The position numbers and the translations under genes were made by a program. Under the pieces are notes generated by a model that was given only the letters and a program-made list of their open reading frames with translations, did no database searches and had not been told where the DNA came from. 64,000 nt of DNA, taken from Xanthomonas sp. (lineage in GTDB: Bacteria; Pseudomonadota; Gammaproteobacteria; Xanthomonadales; Xanthomonadaceae). Shown here one piece after another: positions 1-8,348 of the stretch (the stretch's first letter is position 1; each line of letters begins with the position of its first letter). The DNA is taken from the NCBI RefSeq assembly GCF_017163755.1, contig NZ_JAFIWC010000013.1, positions 1 through 64,000 on the forward strand, read 5' to 3'.

Positions 1-193
1 GCGCAGGAGGTGCGGGGGGTGCAGGGAGTGCGGGAGGCGCAGGGATCGCGGCCTCCAGCGGCGCGGCAGCATCTGCCGCTGCCGCGGGCTCGGCCTGAGC
101 GGCCGCGTGCAGCGGCAGCAGGCCGAGGACCGCGGCCAGCATCGCCGCTCGTGGTGCGTTGTTGCGCCAACGCGCTTTCATGGACTGCGACAT
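1..193 (-). CDS. Secreted Ala/Pro-rich protein, 3' end outside the window
   Basis: Only the first 64 codons are present. The ATG at 193-191 is preceded by a GGAG-type ribosome site. Residues 1-34 look like a Sec signal peptide: basic N-region (MKARWRNN), hydrophobic core (AAMLAAVLGLLPLHAAA) and an Ala-x-Ala cleavage region. What follows is an Ala/Pro-rich low-complexity linker running off the edge. The family cannot be told from this part. Its promoter region carries two BlaI/MecI-like operators, so it is probably controlled by a BlaI-type repressor; that link is inferred from the sites alone. Confidence 0.6.
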   Translation of the reverse strand, partial: MSQSMKARWRNNAPRAAMLAAVLGLLPLHAAAQAEPAAAADAAAPLEAAIPAPPALPAPPAPPA

Positions 194-352
194 GGTGAGT
201 CTCCTGTGGATGCATGGAAGGCGGCGCATCGGCTGCGCCGCAACGAAAGCCGCCCGCAGCGCGCCGCAGCGACAGCGTGGTTCCGGTGCAGCCGCCGGCA
301 AGCGCATCGCGGTGCGCGGTTCACCGCACAACCACCGCCGTCCGCGCCAATA

Positions 353-396
353 ACTACACCTGTAGTCAAACTAGTCGTGACTACACTTGTAGTCAA
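353..396 (-). promoter_or_regulatory. Promoter with two BlaI/MecI-type operators
   Basis: Two perfect dyads, ACTACACCTGTAGT (353-366) and ACTACACTTGTAGT (380-393), match the TACA-N2-TGTA core of BlaI/MecI/CopY-family operators. Their centres are 27 bp apart. On the minus strand TTGACT (396-391) and TAGTTT (373-368) are 17 bp apart and form a plausible sigma-70 promoter; the upstream dyad covers the -35 and spacer and the other lies just after the -10. This drives the leftward gene that begins at 193. Confidence 0.7.
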
Positions 397-472
397 CCCT
401 GCCGAAGGTCACGCCGGGCGGGCGCCGCACCGCGCCGCTTACAATGGCCGCCTATCCGCGAACGAGACGAAC

Positions 473-994
473 GTGTCCAAGCAATCCAAAGCCAAGCGCG
501 ACCAGCGCAAGAAGCAGCAGCCCAAGCGCGCCTTTGCCCGACTGGGCCGCGAGCAGCCCATCGCCAACCACGCCGTGCTGCAGGACGAAAGCGGACGCGT
601 GCTGGCCGCGATCGGCCTGCAGGGCGGCGAATGGCTGCTGGCGGTGGGTGGGCAGACCATGGGCAATGCCGACAATCCGGTGCCGATGCTGGCGATGCTC
701 AAGCACCTGGCCAACGTGCAGGAGCAGGAAGGCAAGACCATCACGCTGGAATATTCCAGCCAGTTGCAGCAGATGATCGACGACCTGGCCGCCGACGAAG
801 GCAAGACCGCGGCCGAATACCTGGACGCGCTGGTGGCCGAGTTCGCCGGCGATGGCGATGAAAGCCAAGACGAAGGCGAAGCCGCCGGCGATGCCACCGA
901 TGCCACCGATGCCGATCAGGCGGAACCGGCCGCGGACGCAGAAGCAAACGCGGACGCAGGCGACACCGGCAACGGCCCGCGCGCGCAGGCCTGA
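473..994 (+). CDS. Conserved hypothetical protein with basic N-terminus and acidic C-terminal tail
   Basis: 173 residues from a GTG start at 473; the frame is open further upstream but the Lys/Arg-rich SKQSKAKRDQRKKQQPKR start is typical of this xanthomonad family. A mixed folded core (about residues 25-115) is followed by a tail made almost only of Ala, Asp, Glu and Thr (about 120-173), probably disordered. No signal peptide or membrane segment, so cytoplasmic. The function is not known to me; a highly basic head and acidic tail would fit nucleic-acid or ribosome contact, but that is a guess. It is followed after 8 bp by the DUF4031 gene. Confidence 0.7.
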   Translation: MSKQSKAKRDQRKKQQPKRAFARLGREQPIANHAVLQDESGRVLAAIGLQGGEWLLAVGGQTMGNADNPVPMLAMLKHLANVQEQEGKTITLEYSSQLQQMIDDLAADEGKTAAEYLDALVAEFAGDGDESQDEGEAAGDATDATDADQAEPAADAEANADAGDTGNGPRAQA

Positions 995-1002
995 TCGCCG
1001 CG

Positions 1003-1287
1003 GTGGCAGTGTATGTCGACGACGCAGTGCATCCCTGGCGCGGACAGCGCTGGGCGCATCTGCTGGCCGATACGCTGGACGAACTGCATGCGATGGCGGC
1101 GCGGCTGGGCATCCCCCGCCGCGCCTTCCAGAACAAGCTCAGCGGCGCCCACTACGACGTGCCGGCGACGCTGCGCGACGAAGCGCTGCGCCTGGGCGCC
1201 GTGCCGGTATCGCGGCATACCGACCGCGAACGGATGAAGGCGCTGATCCGCCATGCGCGCGCGCAGGCACGTGGCGAGGCGGATTGA
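1003..1287 (+). CDS. DUF4031 domain-containing protein
   Basis: 94 residues from a GTG start. The sequence VYVDDAVHPWRGQRWAHLLAD near the start, followed by LHAMAARLGIPRRAFQNK and HYDVPATLRDEALRLGAVPV, is the complete small DUF4031 fold, so the gene is full length. No function is established for the family. It lies 8 bp downstream of the preceding gene on the same strand and is probably cotranscribed with it. Confidence 0.85.
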   Translation: MAVYVDDAVHPWRGQRWAHLLADTLDELHAMAARLGIPRRAFQNKLSGAHYDVPATLRDEALRLGAVPVSRHTDRERMKALIRHARAQARGEAD

Positions 1288-1471
1288 TCCGCGATCGGTT
1301 GCGATGGCGGCCTGCGTGGCTTCGCCCGCGGACATGCAGGCCGTGCATGCCGGCGCAGACATGCGCCGATTCGCGAACGGCGGCACGTGAGCCCTAACGA
1401 ATGGCGGACGTCGTGGCGGCACGCGACCGCCGCCTGCCGTGGATCCCTCGCCGTGCGCACACGAGCAGCCC

Positions 1472-2188
1472 TCAATCCGCCGCGGGCTTCACCCCGCCCT
1501 GCGCCGCTACATAGCGGGCCCACACCGCGGCGACGTCCTGGCCGGTCAGTTCGTTCCACAGCCGCGCCGTGTAGGTGCCGCTGCGCAGCGCCGCATCCAG
1601 CCGTTTGACCAGGCCCGGGTGGCGCGCATCGGACCACTTCAGGAACGCGCCGCTGACCCGGTAGCCGCTGTCGTAGTTGTGGTTTTCCTTGACCTCGCTC
1701 GGCAGCTTCCAGCCGCCGGCCGCGTTGTCCACGCCGTACCTGTCGCGCGCATAGTCGGCGATGCCCTCCACCAGCCAGCCCGGCGCCTTGTCGTTGCCGT
1801 AGTCGGGATAGCCCTGGACGATGTGCATGGCTTCATGGGCGACCAGGTCGGTGTCGCCGGGATGCTTGGCCAGCCAGGCCGGGTTGATGGTCATCCTGGC
1901 CCACTCGTCGCTGTCCACGTAGGCGATGCCGTCGTAGCCGGGGTCGATGGTGATGATGGCCCGGGTCGGCGCGGCGGCATTGAACTCGGCGCGCTCGCGC
2001 GGGTAGGCGTGGAAGAAGGTCTCCAGGATCCGGTCGCGCATCGTGCGGTCCAGCGCGCCGCTGGCATCGCGATAGACCACGCTCACCCCATCCTGGGTCC
2101 TGGTGAAATCCTCCGCATGCGCGGCCGGCGCCAGCAGCAGCGCCGCGGCCAGCGCGCTGCCGGCGAACGACAGGGACGAACGGGGCAT
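1472..2188 (-). CDS. Secreted metalloprotease of the plant basic-secretory-protein (BSP) family
   Basis: 238 residues. Residues 1-25 are a Sec signal peptide ending AHA. The mature protein carries HEAMH (118-122), an HExxH zinc site, followed by an EGIADYARDRYG stretch that in BSP proteins lies at the third zinc ligand, so it is probably an active peptidase in the periplasm or outside the cell. The start ATG shares one base with the GH92 stop codon (TGATG at 2190-2186), so translation is likely coupled. Third gene of the lacI-GH92-BSP operon. BSP proteins are best known from plants, where they are induced in defence; bacterial copies are usually beside carbohydrate genes. The substrate is not known. 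Confidence 0.85.
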   Translation of the reverse strand: MPRSSLSFAGSALAAALLLAPAAHAEDFTRTQDGVSVVYRDASGALDRTMRDRILETFFHAYPRERAEFNAAAPTRAIITIDPGYDGIAYVDSDEWARMTINPAWLAKHPGDTDLVAHEAMHIVQGYPDYGNDKAPGWLVEGIADYARDRYGVDNAAGGWKLPSEVKENHNYDSGYRVSGAFLKWSDARHPGLVKRLDAALRSGTYTARLWNELTGQDVAAVWARYVAAQGGVKPAAD

Positions 2189-5100
2189 CACGGCTCCTTC
2201 AGGGCGACGGGGGTGTGCGGGGCCAGCAGTTCCACCTCGGCCAGCTGGATGCGGCCGGGGGCGGTGAAGCGCAGCCGGTAGGCGTCGAAGCGGCCCGGCG
2301 CGGCGATGCGGAACGGGCGGGTCTGCAGGCTCCAGCGGAAGGTCTCGCCGCTGCGCGTGTCGATGACCTTCCAGCCCTGGTTGCCGCTGCGGGCCTCCAG
2401 CGTCCACGACGCGCCGGCGATCGGACGCTCGCCGGAGGTGAGCGTGTAGAAGACCGGCTGCGCGCTGGCCCCCAGTGCGATGTCCACCTCGTACGGCTTG
2501 CCCGCCAGCGGCAGCGCGGTGCGCGCATCGTCGTCCACCAGCGCCGCGCCGTCGGCTCGCTGCACGGTCACCCTGGCGGCGGTGTCGATCACGTCCAGCA
2601 GCGTCTGCGGCGCCTGGCCCGCAGGCGTCAGCGACGGCGGCGCGTCTTCCGGCGCAGCGCCCCAGCGCGAGGGTTGCGGGCCCATCACGAAGTCCAGCGT
2701 TGCGCCCTGCGCCAGCAGCCGGTGCGGTATCCAGGTCCGGGTCCAGGGCTTGCCGTTGACCTTGAGCGACTGCACGTAGACGTTCTCGGGCGAGTTGTTC
2801 TGCGCGCGCACCAGCAGTTGCCTGCCGCCCGGCTGCTTCAGCGTGGCCTGCCTGAACAGCGGCGAGCCGATCACGTAGTCCGGCGAGCCCATGCGCAGCG
2901 GGTACAGGCCCATCGCGGCCAGCACGTACCAGGCCGACATCTCGCCGTTGTCCTCGTCGCCCGGATAGCCCTGGCCGATCTCGCTGCCCAGGTATTGGCG
3001 CGCGAGCACTTCGCGGGTCAGCGCCTGGGTCTTCCACGGCTGGCCGGCGTACAGGTACATCCAGGCGATGTGGTGCGCGGTCTGGTTGCTGTGCGCGTAC
3101 ATGCCCATGCGCACGTCGCGCGCTTCGATCATCTCGTGGATCAGGCCGCCATACGAACCGGCGAACCGCGCCTGCGCGGTCTCCGGCGTGGCGAAGAAGG
3201 CGTCGAGCTTCTTCGCCAGAGCGTCGCGGCCGCCGTACAGCGCGGCCAGGCCGTTGCCGTCGTGCGCGGCGGTGAAGGCGAAGGTCCAGCCGCTGGACTC
3301 GGTGTAGTCATGGCCCCACACGCGCGGGTCGTAGTCCTGCGGCGACAGGCGCCAGCTGCCGTCCGGCGTGCGGCCCTGGAAGAAATCGACGTTGCGGTCG
3401 AAGACATTGGCATAGCTCGCGGCGCGGTAGCGGAAATACGCCGCTTCCTCGGCGTAGCGCCGCCGGTCCTGCGGCGAGCCGGCCTGCCTGGCCAGGCCTT
3501 CGGCCAACGCGGCGATGCCGAAGTCGTTGAGCGCGCCTTCCAGCGTCCACGACATGCCTTCGTGCGTGTCCGTGTCCACATAGCCGCGGAAGGTGGAACG
3601 GGCCATGCCCTTGCGCCCGACATGGCGGTCCGGCGGAACCACGGTGGCGTTCTTCAGCGCGGCCTCGTACGCGAGCGCGGGATCGAACCCGCCGATGCCC
3701 TTGGCCCAGGCATCGGCGAAGGCCACGTCCGAACTGGTGCCCACCATCAGGTCGGCATAACCCGGCGACGACCAGCGCGCGACCCAGCCCCCGGCGCGGT
3801 ACTGCTCCAGGAAACCGTCGATCAGGCCGCCCGCGCTGTCGGGGGCGAGCAGGCCGTAGGCCGGCCACGCGGTACGGAAGGTGTCCCACAGGCCGTTGTT
3901 GACGTAGATCCGGCCGTCGCGCACCGGCGCGAAGCTGCGCACCGCGCTGCCGTCGGTGTTGTCGTCCGACCCGCTGTTCTGGCTGGCGTAGCGCCAGTCC
4001 GGTTGCGCGGCGCTGCCGGCGTTCTCCGATCCGGAGTTCGGGTACAGGAACAGCCGATAGAGATTGGAATACACGGTGGTGCGCTGGTCCTCGCTGGCGC
4101 CATCGACCTCCAGCACGCCCAGCAGCGCGTCCCACCGCTGCTGCGCGCGCGCGGCCACGCTGTCCACCGTGTCCCCGTCCGCCACTTCCAATGCCAGGTT
4201 GCGCCTGGCCTGCTCCAGCGAAATGAGCGAGGTGGCGATGCGCATGGTGACCTTGCGCGTGCCATCGCCTTGTTGTGGAGCGGCGAACTTCACGTAGCCG
4301 GTGGGACGGCCGGTGTCGATCATCCCGCTGCGTTGCCACGGCGCATCGAAGCTGGCATGGACGAACATCCGGGTGGCGCCGGTGGACAGGCCGCTGCGCA
4401 CGTCGGTATAGCCCGACAGCGTCTGCGTTTGCGGGTCCAGGCTCAGGCCGCCGCGCGCGTCGACGTTGTCGAACAGCAGGTTCGCATCGGCCTGCCCGGG
4501 AAAGGAGAACTCGAACAGCGCCGCGTGGTCGGTCGGCGCCAGCGATGCGGCGATGCCGTTGTCGAAGCGCACCGAATAGCGCTGCGGCCGCGCCACCTCG
4601 TTGGCGTGCGAAAAGCTCAGCGCGCGCTTTTGCCGGTCCGCCTCCGGCACGCCGCGGCTGCTGGACGGCATCACCTGGAACGTCTGCCGGTCGGCCATCC
4701 ACGGACTGGGCTGGTGGCTCAGCGACAGCGCCTGCAGGCGCGGGCGGTTGGCCGCGTCGTTCTTCTCGTTCCAGCTGTACAGCCAGCTGAGCGTGCCGGC
4801 GTCGGTGGCCGGCGTCCAGAAGTTGAAGCCGTGCGGCACCGCGGTGGCCGGAAAGTTGTTGCCGCGCGAGAAGCGGCCGTTGGCCTGCGTGCCGCGGGTG
4901 GTCAGCACCCAGTCGGTGGGCGCCTTGCGCGCCGCGATCGGCGCATCGTCCAGGCTCACGTCGTCGATCCAGCCCTGCGCGGGCTTGCCGGCCGCGGGGC
5001 GCACCTCGACCTCGATGGCGACCACGCGCTTGCCGCGCAGCGCCGGCACGTCGCCCAGGCGCACCGCCTTGCGTGCCCACTGCTGCGGATACAACGACTT

Positions 5101-5565
5101 CGAATCGCCCTGCGCCTGCGCGCCCAGCGCGAAGCCGTGCTGGTCGCGCGCGCCGTTGGCCGACACGCGGGTGCCGTCGTCGAGCACCGCGTCCAATGAC
5201 ACGTAGGTGGATGCGACCGTGTCTTCGCCGACGATCTCCGGCAGCACCAGCCAGGCCAGCGTGGTGTCCGCGCCGACCGTCACGTCGACATCGAACAGCG
5301 TGCTGCGGCCGCCGGCTTTCGCCGCATAGCGCAGCGCCTTGGCACCGCTGTAGCCGGCATTGGGCTTGGCGGCGTAGGGTTCGGCCGGACCGTTGCCCAC
5401 GTACAGCTCGATGCCGCTGTCGCCGGCGCGGGCCTGTCGCTGCCCGGCTTCGAAGGAAGTGCTGAAATCGGCGGCGCTGGCGGCGCCCGCGGCGCCGACG
5501 CCGAGCGCGATGGCGGCGGCCAGCATGCATTGCGCCTGGCGCGGCCGGATGGCGGATGGTTTCAA
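2188..5565 (-). CDS. Secreted GH92 alpha-1,2-mannosidase-like glycosidase
   Basis: 1125 residues. GH92 enzymes are calcium-dependent exo-alpha-mannosidases that trim N-glycans. Family signatures are present: DTHEGMSWTLEGALNDFG near residue 666 and GDEDNGEMSAWYVLAAMGLYP near 867, containing the acidic catalytic and calcium-binding residues. An N-terminal galactose-binding-like beta domain precedes the catalytic part. The start is TTG at 5565, supported by GGAGG nine bases upstream and by the 4-bp TTGA overlap with the lacI stop; a signal peptide ends at about ASA (residue 33). Length fits the larger, domain-bearing GH92 proteins. It probably works in the periplasm on host glycoprotein glycans beside the BSP protease. 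Confidence 0.93.
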   Translation of the reverse strand: MKPSAIRPRQAQCMLAAAIALGVGAAGAASAADFSTSFEAGQRQARAGDSGIELYVGNGPAEPYAAKPNAGYSGAKALRYAAKAGGRSTLFDVDVTVGADTTLAWLVLPEIVGEDTVASTYVSLDAVLDDGTRVSANGARDQHGFALGAQAQGDSKSLYPQQWARKAVRLGDVPALRGKRVVAIEVEVRPAAGKPAQGWIDDVSLDDAPIAARKAPTDWVLTTRGTQANGRFSRGNNFPATAVPHGFNFWTPATDAGTLSWLYSWNEKNDAANRPRLQALSLSHQPSPWMADRQTFQVMPSSSRGVPEADRQKRALSFSHANEVARPQRYSVRFDNGIAASLAPTDHAALFEFSFPGQADANLLFDNVDARGGLSLDPQTQTLSGYTDVRSGLSTGATRMFVHASFDAPWQRSGMIDTGRPTGYVKFAAPQQGDGTRKVTMRIATSLISLEQARRNLALEVADGDTVDSVAARAQQRWDALLGVLEVDGASEDQRTTVYSNLYRLFLYPNSGSENAGSAAQPDWRYASQNSGSDDNTDGSAVRSFAPVRDGRIYVNNGLWDTFRTAWPAYGLLAPDSAGGLIDGFLEQYRAGGWVARWSSPGYADLMVGTSSDVAFADAWAKGIGGFDPALAYEAALKNATVVPPDRHVGRKGMARSTFRGYVDTDTHEGMSWTLEGALNDFGIAALAEGLARQAGSPQDRRRYAEEAAYFRYRAASYANVFDRNVDFFQGRTPDGSWRLSPQDYDPRVWGHDYTESSGWTFAFTAAHDGNGLAALYGGRDALAKKLDAFFATPETAQARFAGSYGGLIHEMIEARDVRMGMYAHSNQTAHHIAWMYLYAGQPWKTQALTREVLARQYLGSEIGQGYPGDEDNGEMSAWYVLAAMGLYPLRMGSPDYVIGSPLFRQATLKQPGGRQLLVRAQNNSPENVYVQSLKVNGKPWTRTWIPHRLLAQGATLDFVMGPQPSRWGAAPEDAPPSLTPAGQAPQTLLDVIDTAARVTVQRADGAALVDDDARTALPLAGKPYEVDIALGASAQPVFYTLTSGERPIAGASWTLEARSGNQGWKVIDTRSGETFRWSLQTRPFRIAAPGRFDAYRLRFTAPGRIQLAEVELLAPHTPVALKEP

Positions 5566-6662
5566 GCGGAGGTTCCTCCAGTGGATGTGCGGCGCTTGCC
5601 GCGCGTAGCCGCCGCGGCAGCCGGCGGGCGGTGGGCGAAGGTGAGAGAGCTGTCGCGAACCACCAGTTGCACCGGCGCGATGGTGACCTGTGGCGAGGCA
5701 TCGGGTGCGCGCGCAGTGGACATCAACAGGCCCACCGCGCGGCGGCCGAGCGCACGCGGGCCGGTCGCCAGCGTGGTCAGGGCCGGCACGGTGACAGCGG
5801 CCTCGGGAATGTCGTCGAAGCCGGTGAGCGCGAAGTCGCGCCCCGGGGTGATGTTGCGGGCGCGCAGGCCCATCATCAGGCCCAGCGCCACGCCGTCGTT
5901 GTAGGCGACGGCGGCGGTCGGCGCGGGATCGCGCGAGAACAGCGCCGCGGTCGCGGTGGCCGCCTGCAGGCGCGTGGGCGCGCATTCCACGATCCAGCGC
6001 GGTTCGGGATCGATGCCCGCCGCGGCAAGCGCGGCGGTGTAGCCCTCGAGGCGCTGCCGGCACGAACTGGACTCGCGGTGCCCGCCGAAGAAGGCGATGC
6101 GGGTGTGCCCCTGCGCCAGCAGGTGCTCTGTGGCCAGGCGCGCGCCGGCGGCATTGTCGGCGCCCAGGTAGTGCCACGTCGAACCGGGCACCTGGCGGTT
6201 GAACAGCAGCAGCGGCGTATGCAGGCCGACCACCGGGCTCAGGTCGTCGGCGGTGGTGCCTTCGGCAGGCGTCAGGATCACCCCGGCGGGATTGTGTTCC
6301 AGCAGCGAGGACAGCACCGCGCGCTGGCGTTCGACCGATTCGCCGGAGCTGCCCAGCAGCAGCACGCACCCCGCCTCGGCCAGCGCTTCGTCGACGCCGG
6401 CGGCGAACTCGGCCACGAAGGGATTGGACAGGTCGTTGATCAACAGCGCGACGCTGGTGGACACCTTGCGGCGCAGGTTGGCCGCGCTGCGGTTGTAGAC
6501 GTAGCCCTGCCGGCGCAGCTCCGCTTGCACCTGGCGCCGCGTCTTGGCGGCGACGGCGGGATTGCCGCTGAGCACCAGCGAGACCGTCGCCGAGGACACC
6601 TCGCAGGCACGCGCGATGTCGGCCAGGGTGACGCGTCGCCGGCGCGGGTCTGTGTCCACCAT
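5562..6662 (-). CDS. LacI-family transcriptional regulator
   Basis: 366 residues. The N-terminal helix-turn-helix VTLADIARACEVSSATVSLVLSG (about 11-33) and hinge are typical of LacI; a periplasmic-binding-protein-like sensor domain follows (about 65-340), with VALLINDLSNPFVAEFAAGV and FDDIPEAAVTVPALTTL as family landmarks. Its stop overlaps the TTG start of the GH92 gene by 4 bp, so regulator and enzymes are one transcript. The likely effector is a sugar released from glycans. Two LacI-like sites upstream (6669-6680 and 6811-6832) suggest autoregulation and control of a now-lost receptor gene. Confidence 0.93.
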   Translation of the reverse strand: MVDTDPRRRRVTLADIARACEVSSATVSLVLSGNPAVAAKTRRQVQAELRRQGYVYNRSAANLRRKVSTSVALLINDLSNPFVAEFAAGVDEALAEAGCVLLLGSSGESVERQRAVLSSLLEHNPAGVILTPAEGTTADDLSPVVGLHTPLLLFNRQVPGSTWHYLGADNAAGARLATEHLLAQGHTRIAFFGGHRESSSCRQRLEGYTAALAAAGIDPEPRWIVECAPTRLQAATATAALFSRDPAPTAAVAYNDGVALGLMMGLRARNITPGRDFALTGFDDIPEAAVTVPALTTLATGPRALGRRAVGLLMSTARAPDASPQVTIAPVQLVVRDSSLTFAHRPPAAAAATRGKRRTSTGGTSA

Positions 6663-6668
6663 GCCCCT

Positions 6669-6680
6669 GAATCGTTTAAA
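6669..6680. promoter_or_regulatory. Probable LacI-family operator just upstream of lacI
   Basis: GAATCGTTTAAA lies seven bases upstream of the lacI start. On the minus strand it reads TTTAAACGATTC and shares the AAACGATT core with the stronger palindrome at 6811-6832. Position next to the start codon fits autorepression of the lacI-GH92-BSP operon. The assignment to this LacI protein is inferred. Confidence 0.5.
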
Positions 6681-6810
6681 GGGATGCGGCGATCCTGCAT
6701 AAATTTCGTGCCTGTGGCAATGGCGCCCGCGATGGGCGCTGCATCGCACAAGCGGGTAGCTGCACGAACATTGTGGCCTGTCCCAGTTTTGAGGCACGTC
6801 GTTGGCAGTG

Positions 6811-6832
6811 TCTTCTAAAACGATTTAGAAGA
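6811..6832. promoter_or_regulatory. LacI-type palindromic operator in front of a TonB-dependent receptor remnant
   Basis: Perfect 9-bp arms TCTTCTAAA and TTTAGAAGA flank ACGA, giving a 22-bp palindrome with a TAAAACGATTTA centre. This resembles sites bound by xanthomonad LacI regulators in front of carbohydrate TonB-dependent receptors. It sits directly before the rightward receptor remnant, where the full gene's promoter would once have lain. Confidence 0.6.
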
Positions 6833-7017
6833 CGACCCATAACGGCAGCGGCAGCCGTCGCTTCAACGAGATCGTCAGCGTCATGTGCGCGGTCAACAAC
6901 CTGGCCAACGGACGTCCGCCGATCGACGCCAACAACAACAGCTGGACGTTCTACGACGTCGGCATCTACAACGCGTATGGCCGCTCGCTGCAGCTGGAAC
7001 TGTCGGTGGACCGGTGA
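6832..7017 (+). pseudogene. C-terminal remnant of a TonB-dependent receptor
   Basis: The frame ending at TGA 7015-7017 reads, after about ten unclear residues, FNEIVSVMCAVNNLANGRPP then NNNSWTFYDVGIYNAYGRSLQLEL and ends SVDR. The pattern of an 'NL...RPPID', 'FYDVGIYNAYGRS' turn and a final alternating strand is the last beta-hairpin of xanthomonad TonB-dependent receptors. No start codon or ribosome site precedes it and about 900 codons that such a gene should have are missing. It probably marks an internal deletion that joined the old promoter/operator region to the 3' end of the gene. Confidence 0.6.
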
Positions 7018-7232
7018 CGCCTCGTGGTGCGGTGCGACACGCGCCGGCCGGCGCGTGAACGGCAAGCGCGGCGCTTGAGGCGCAATGCGCCGCTTAAGCG
7101 CGCGGCGGCCAGCGTCTGGCGGTCTGCGGCGCAGCGAACGCGTGCCGGCCGGGGGAACGATGGCGGCGCCGTGGCCGTGGCCGGGCACGGGGCGGAAAGA
7201 CGCGGGGGGCGCCAGGCCATCCCGCGCGCCGA

Positions 7233-7775
7233 TCAGAACGGATCGCTGCCCGGGCGCAGGTCGATACCGAGGATCGCCGCCAGCCGCTGCATGTCCTCGT
7301 CGTCGCGGCTGAGCGCCATCCAGCCGGCGTGGGCGTCGCCGCCGGTATCCCAGCACCACACCGTATAGCCGTACTCGCGCAGGCGGTCGTAGGCCACCGA
7401 CAGCAGCGATGCCGTATCGTGGCCGCCGAGGAAGTCCTCGTCGTCGATGTCGCCGCCCCAGTCGATGCGCAGGTTCCAGCGCGCGGCCAGTTCGTTGATC
7501 GCGCCGATCAGCGATTCGGTGTCCTTCCAGTCCACATAGAAGCCGGAGGTCCAGTCGATGGCGTCCTTCAGCGTCCACAGCCAGCCGTCGTCGTCGCTGT
7601 CCGCCTCGCCGGCGGCCTCGCGGTAGGCGTTGAACTGGCGCAGCGCGGTCTCCTCGTCGCCCGGGTTGATCAGCAGCAGCAGGTTCCAGATCAGCCCCTG
7701 CTGGGTATCGGCGTCGTCCTCGTCGTCGCCGGGCAGGTCGTCGGGTTCTTCGTAGTCGGCACTGTTGTCGGGCAT
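7233..7775 (-). CDS. DUF6630-type protein
   Basis: 180 residues, very acidic, starting PDNSADYEEPDDLPGDDEDD. The core LRQFNAYREAAGEADSDDDG, WTLKDAIDWTSGFYVDWKDT and YTVWCWDTGGDAHAGWMALS matches what I recall as the DUF6630 family. No signal peptide or membrane segment; cytoplasmic. The function is unknown to me. It stands alone, divergent from the DUF3297 gene. Confidence 0.7.
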   Translation of the reverse strand: MPDNSADYEEPDDLPGDDEDDADTQQGLIWNLLLLINPGDEETALRQFNAYREAAGEADSDDDGWLWTLKDAIDWTSGFYVDWKDTESLIGAINELAARWNLRIDWGGDIDDEDFLGGHDTASLLSVAYDRLREYGYTVWCWDTGGDAHAGWMALSRDDEDMQRLAAILGIDLRPGSDPF

Positions 7776-7924
7776 GGCGGCGGGGTTCGGCGAGGCGGGG
7801 AAGCGCAGTGTGCCGCGCCGCGCGCGGCGACGGAAGCGCCGCGGCAGTCGGCAAGCGGCGCGCGGGCGTTTATCCTTCGCCCCCCGAAGACGGCGTTTCC
7901 CGCCGCCAACCCGAACCCACGACG

Positions 7925-8167
7925 ATGAGCGACACCCCTCCCGACCACCTGGCGATCAACCCGAACAGCCCGTTCCACGATGCCGCCGCGCTCGCGCGCG
8001 GGGTGGGCATCCGCTTCAACGGCGTCGAGCGCGACAACGTGGAAGAGTATTCGGTCAGCGAAGGCTGGATCCGCGTGCAGGTGGGCAAGGCCCGCGACCG
8101 CCGCGGCAACCCGATGACGATGAAGATCAACGGCACGGTGGAGCCGTACTTCCTCGAGACGAACTGA
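7925..8167 (+). CDS. DUF3297 family protein
   Basis: 80 residues with an ATG at 7925. The whole protein matches the short DUF3297 family, including [51 protein letters not shown] and the end TVEPYF. These proteins are sometimes mis-annotated as glutathione peroxidase; nothing in this sequence supports that activity. Cytoplasmic, function unknown. Confidence 0.85.
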   Translation: MSDTPPDHLAINPNSPFHDAAALARGVGIRFNGVERDNVEEYSVSEGWIRVQVGKARDRRGNPMTMKINGTVEPYFLETN

Positions 8168-8348
8168 GCGCGCGGTACAACGCATAGGCCTGAGCCCCCG
8201 GCAGCCAGGGCGCGAGCCCACGGCTGCGCCCGCTGCCGCGATGGGCCCACGGTGCGCCGCCGCCGCGGCGCCACGCCCGGCCTGCGCTTACCGCAGCACC
8301 GGCACGCCCGGTCGGCAATGCCGCGCTATGCGGGCGGAATGCCGCGGC

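Noticed and set aside
7925-8167. Glutathione peroxidase label for the DUF3297 protein
   Set aside because: No selenocysteine/Cys, Gln or Trp active-site motif of peroxidases is present; the label comes from historic mis-annotation.
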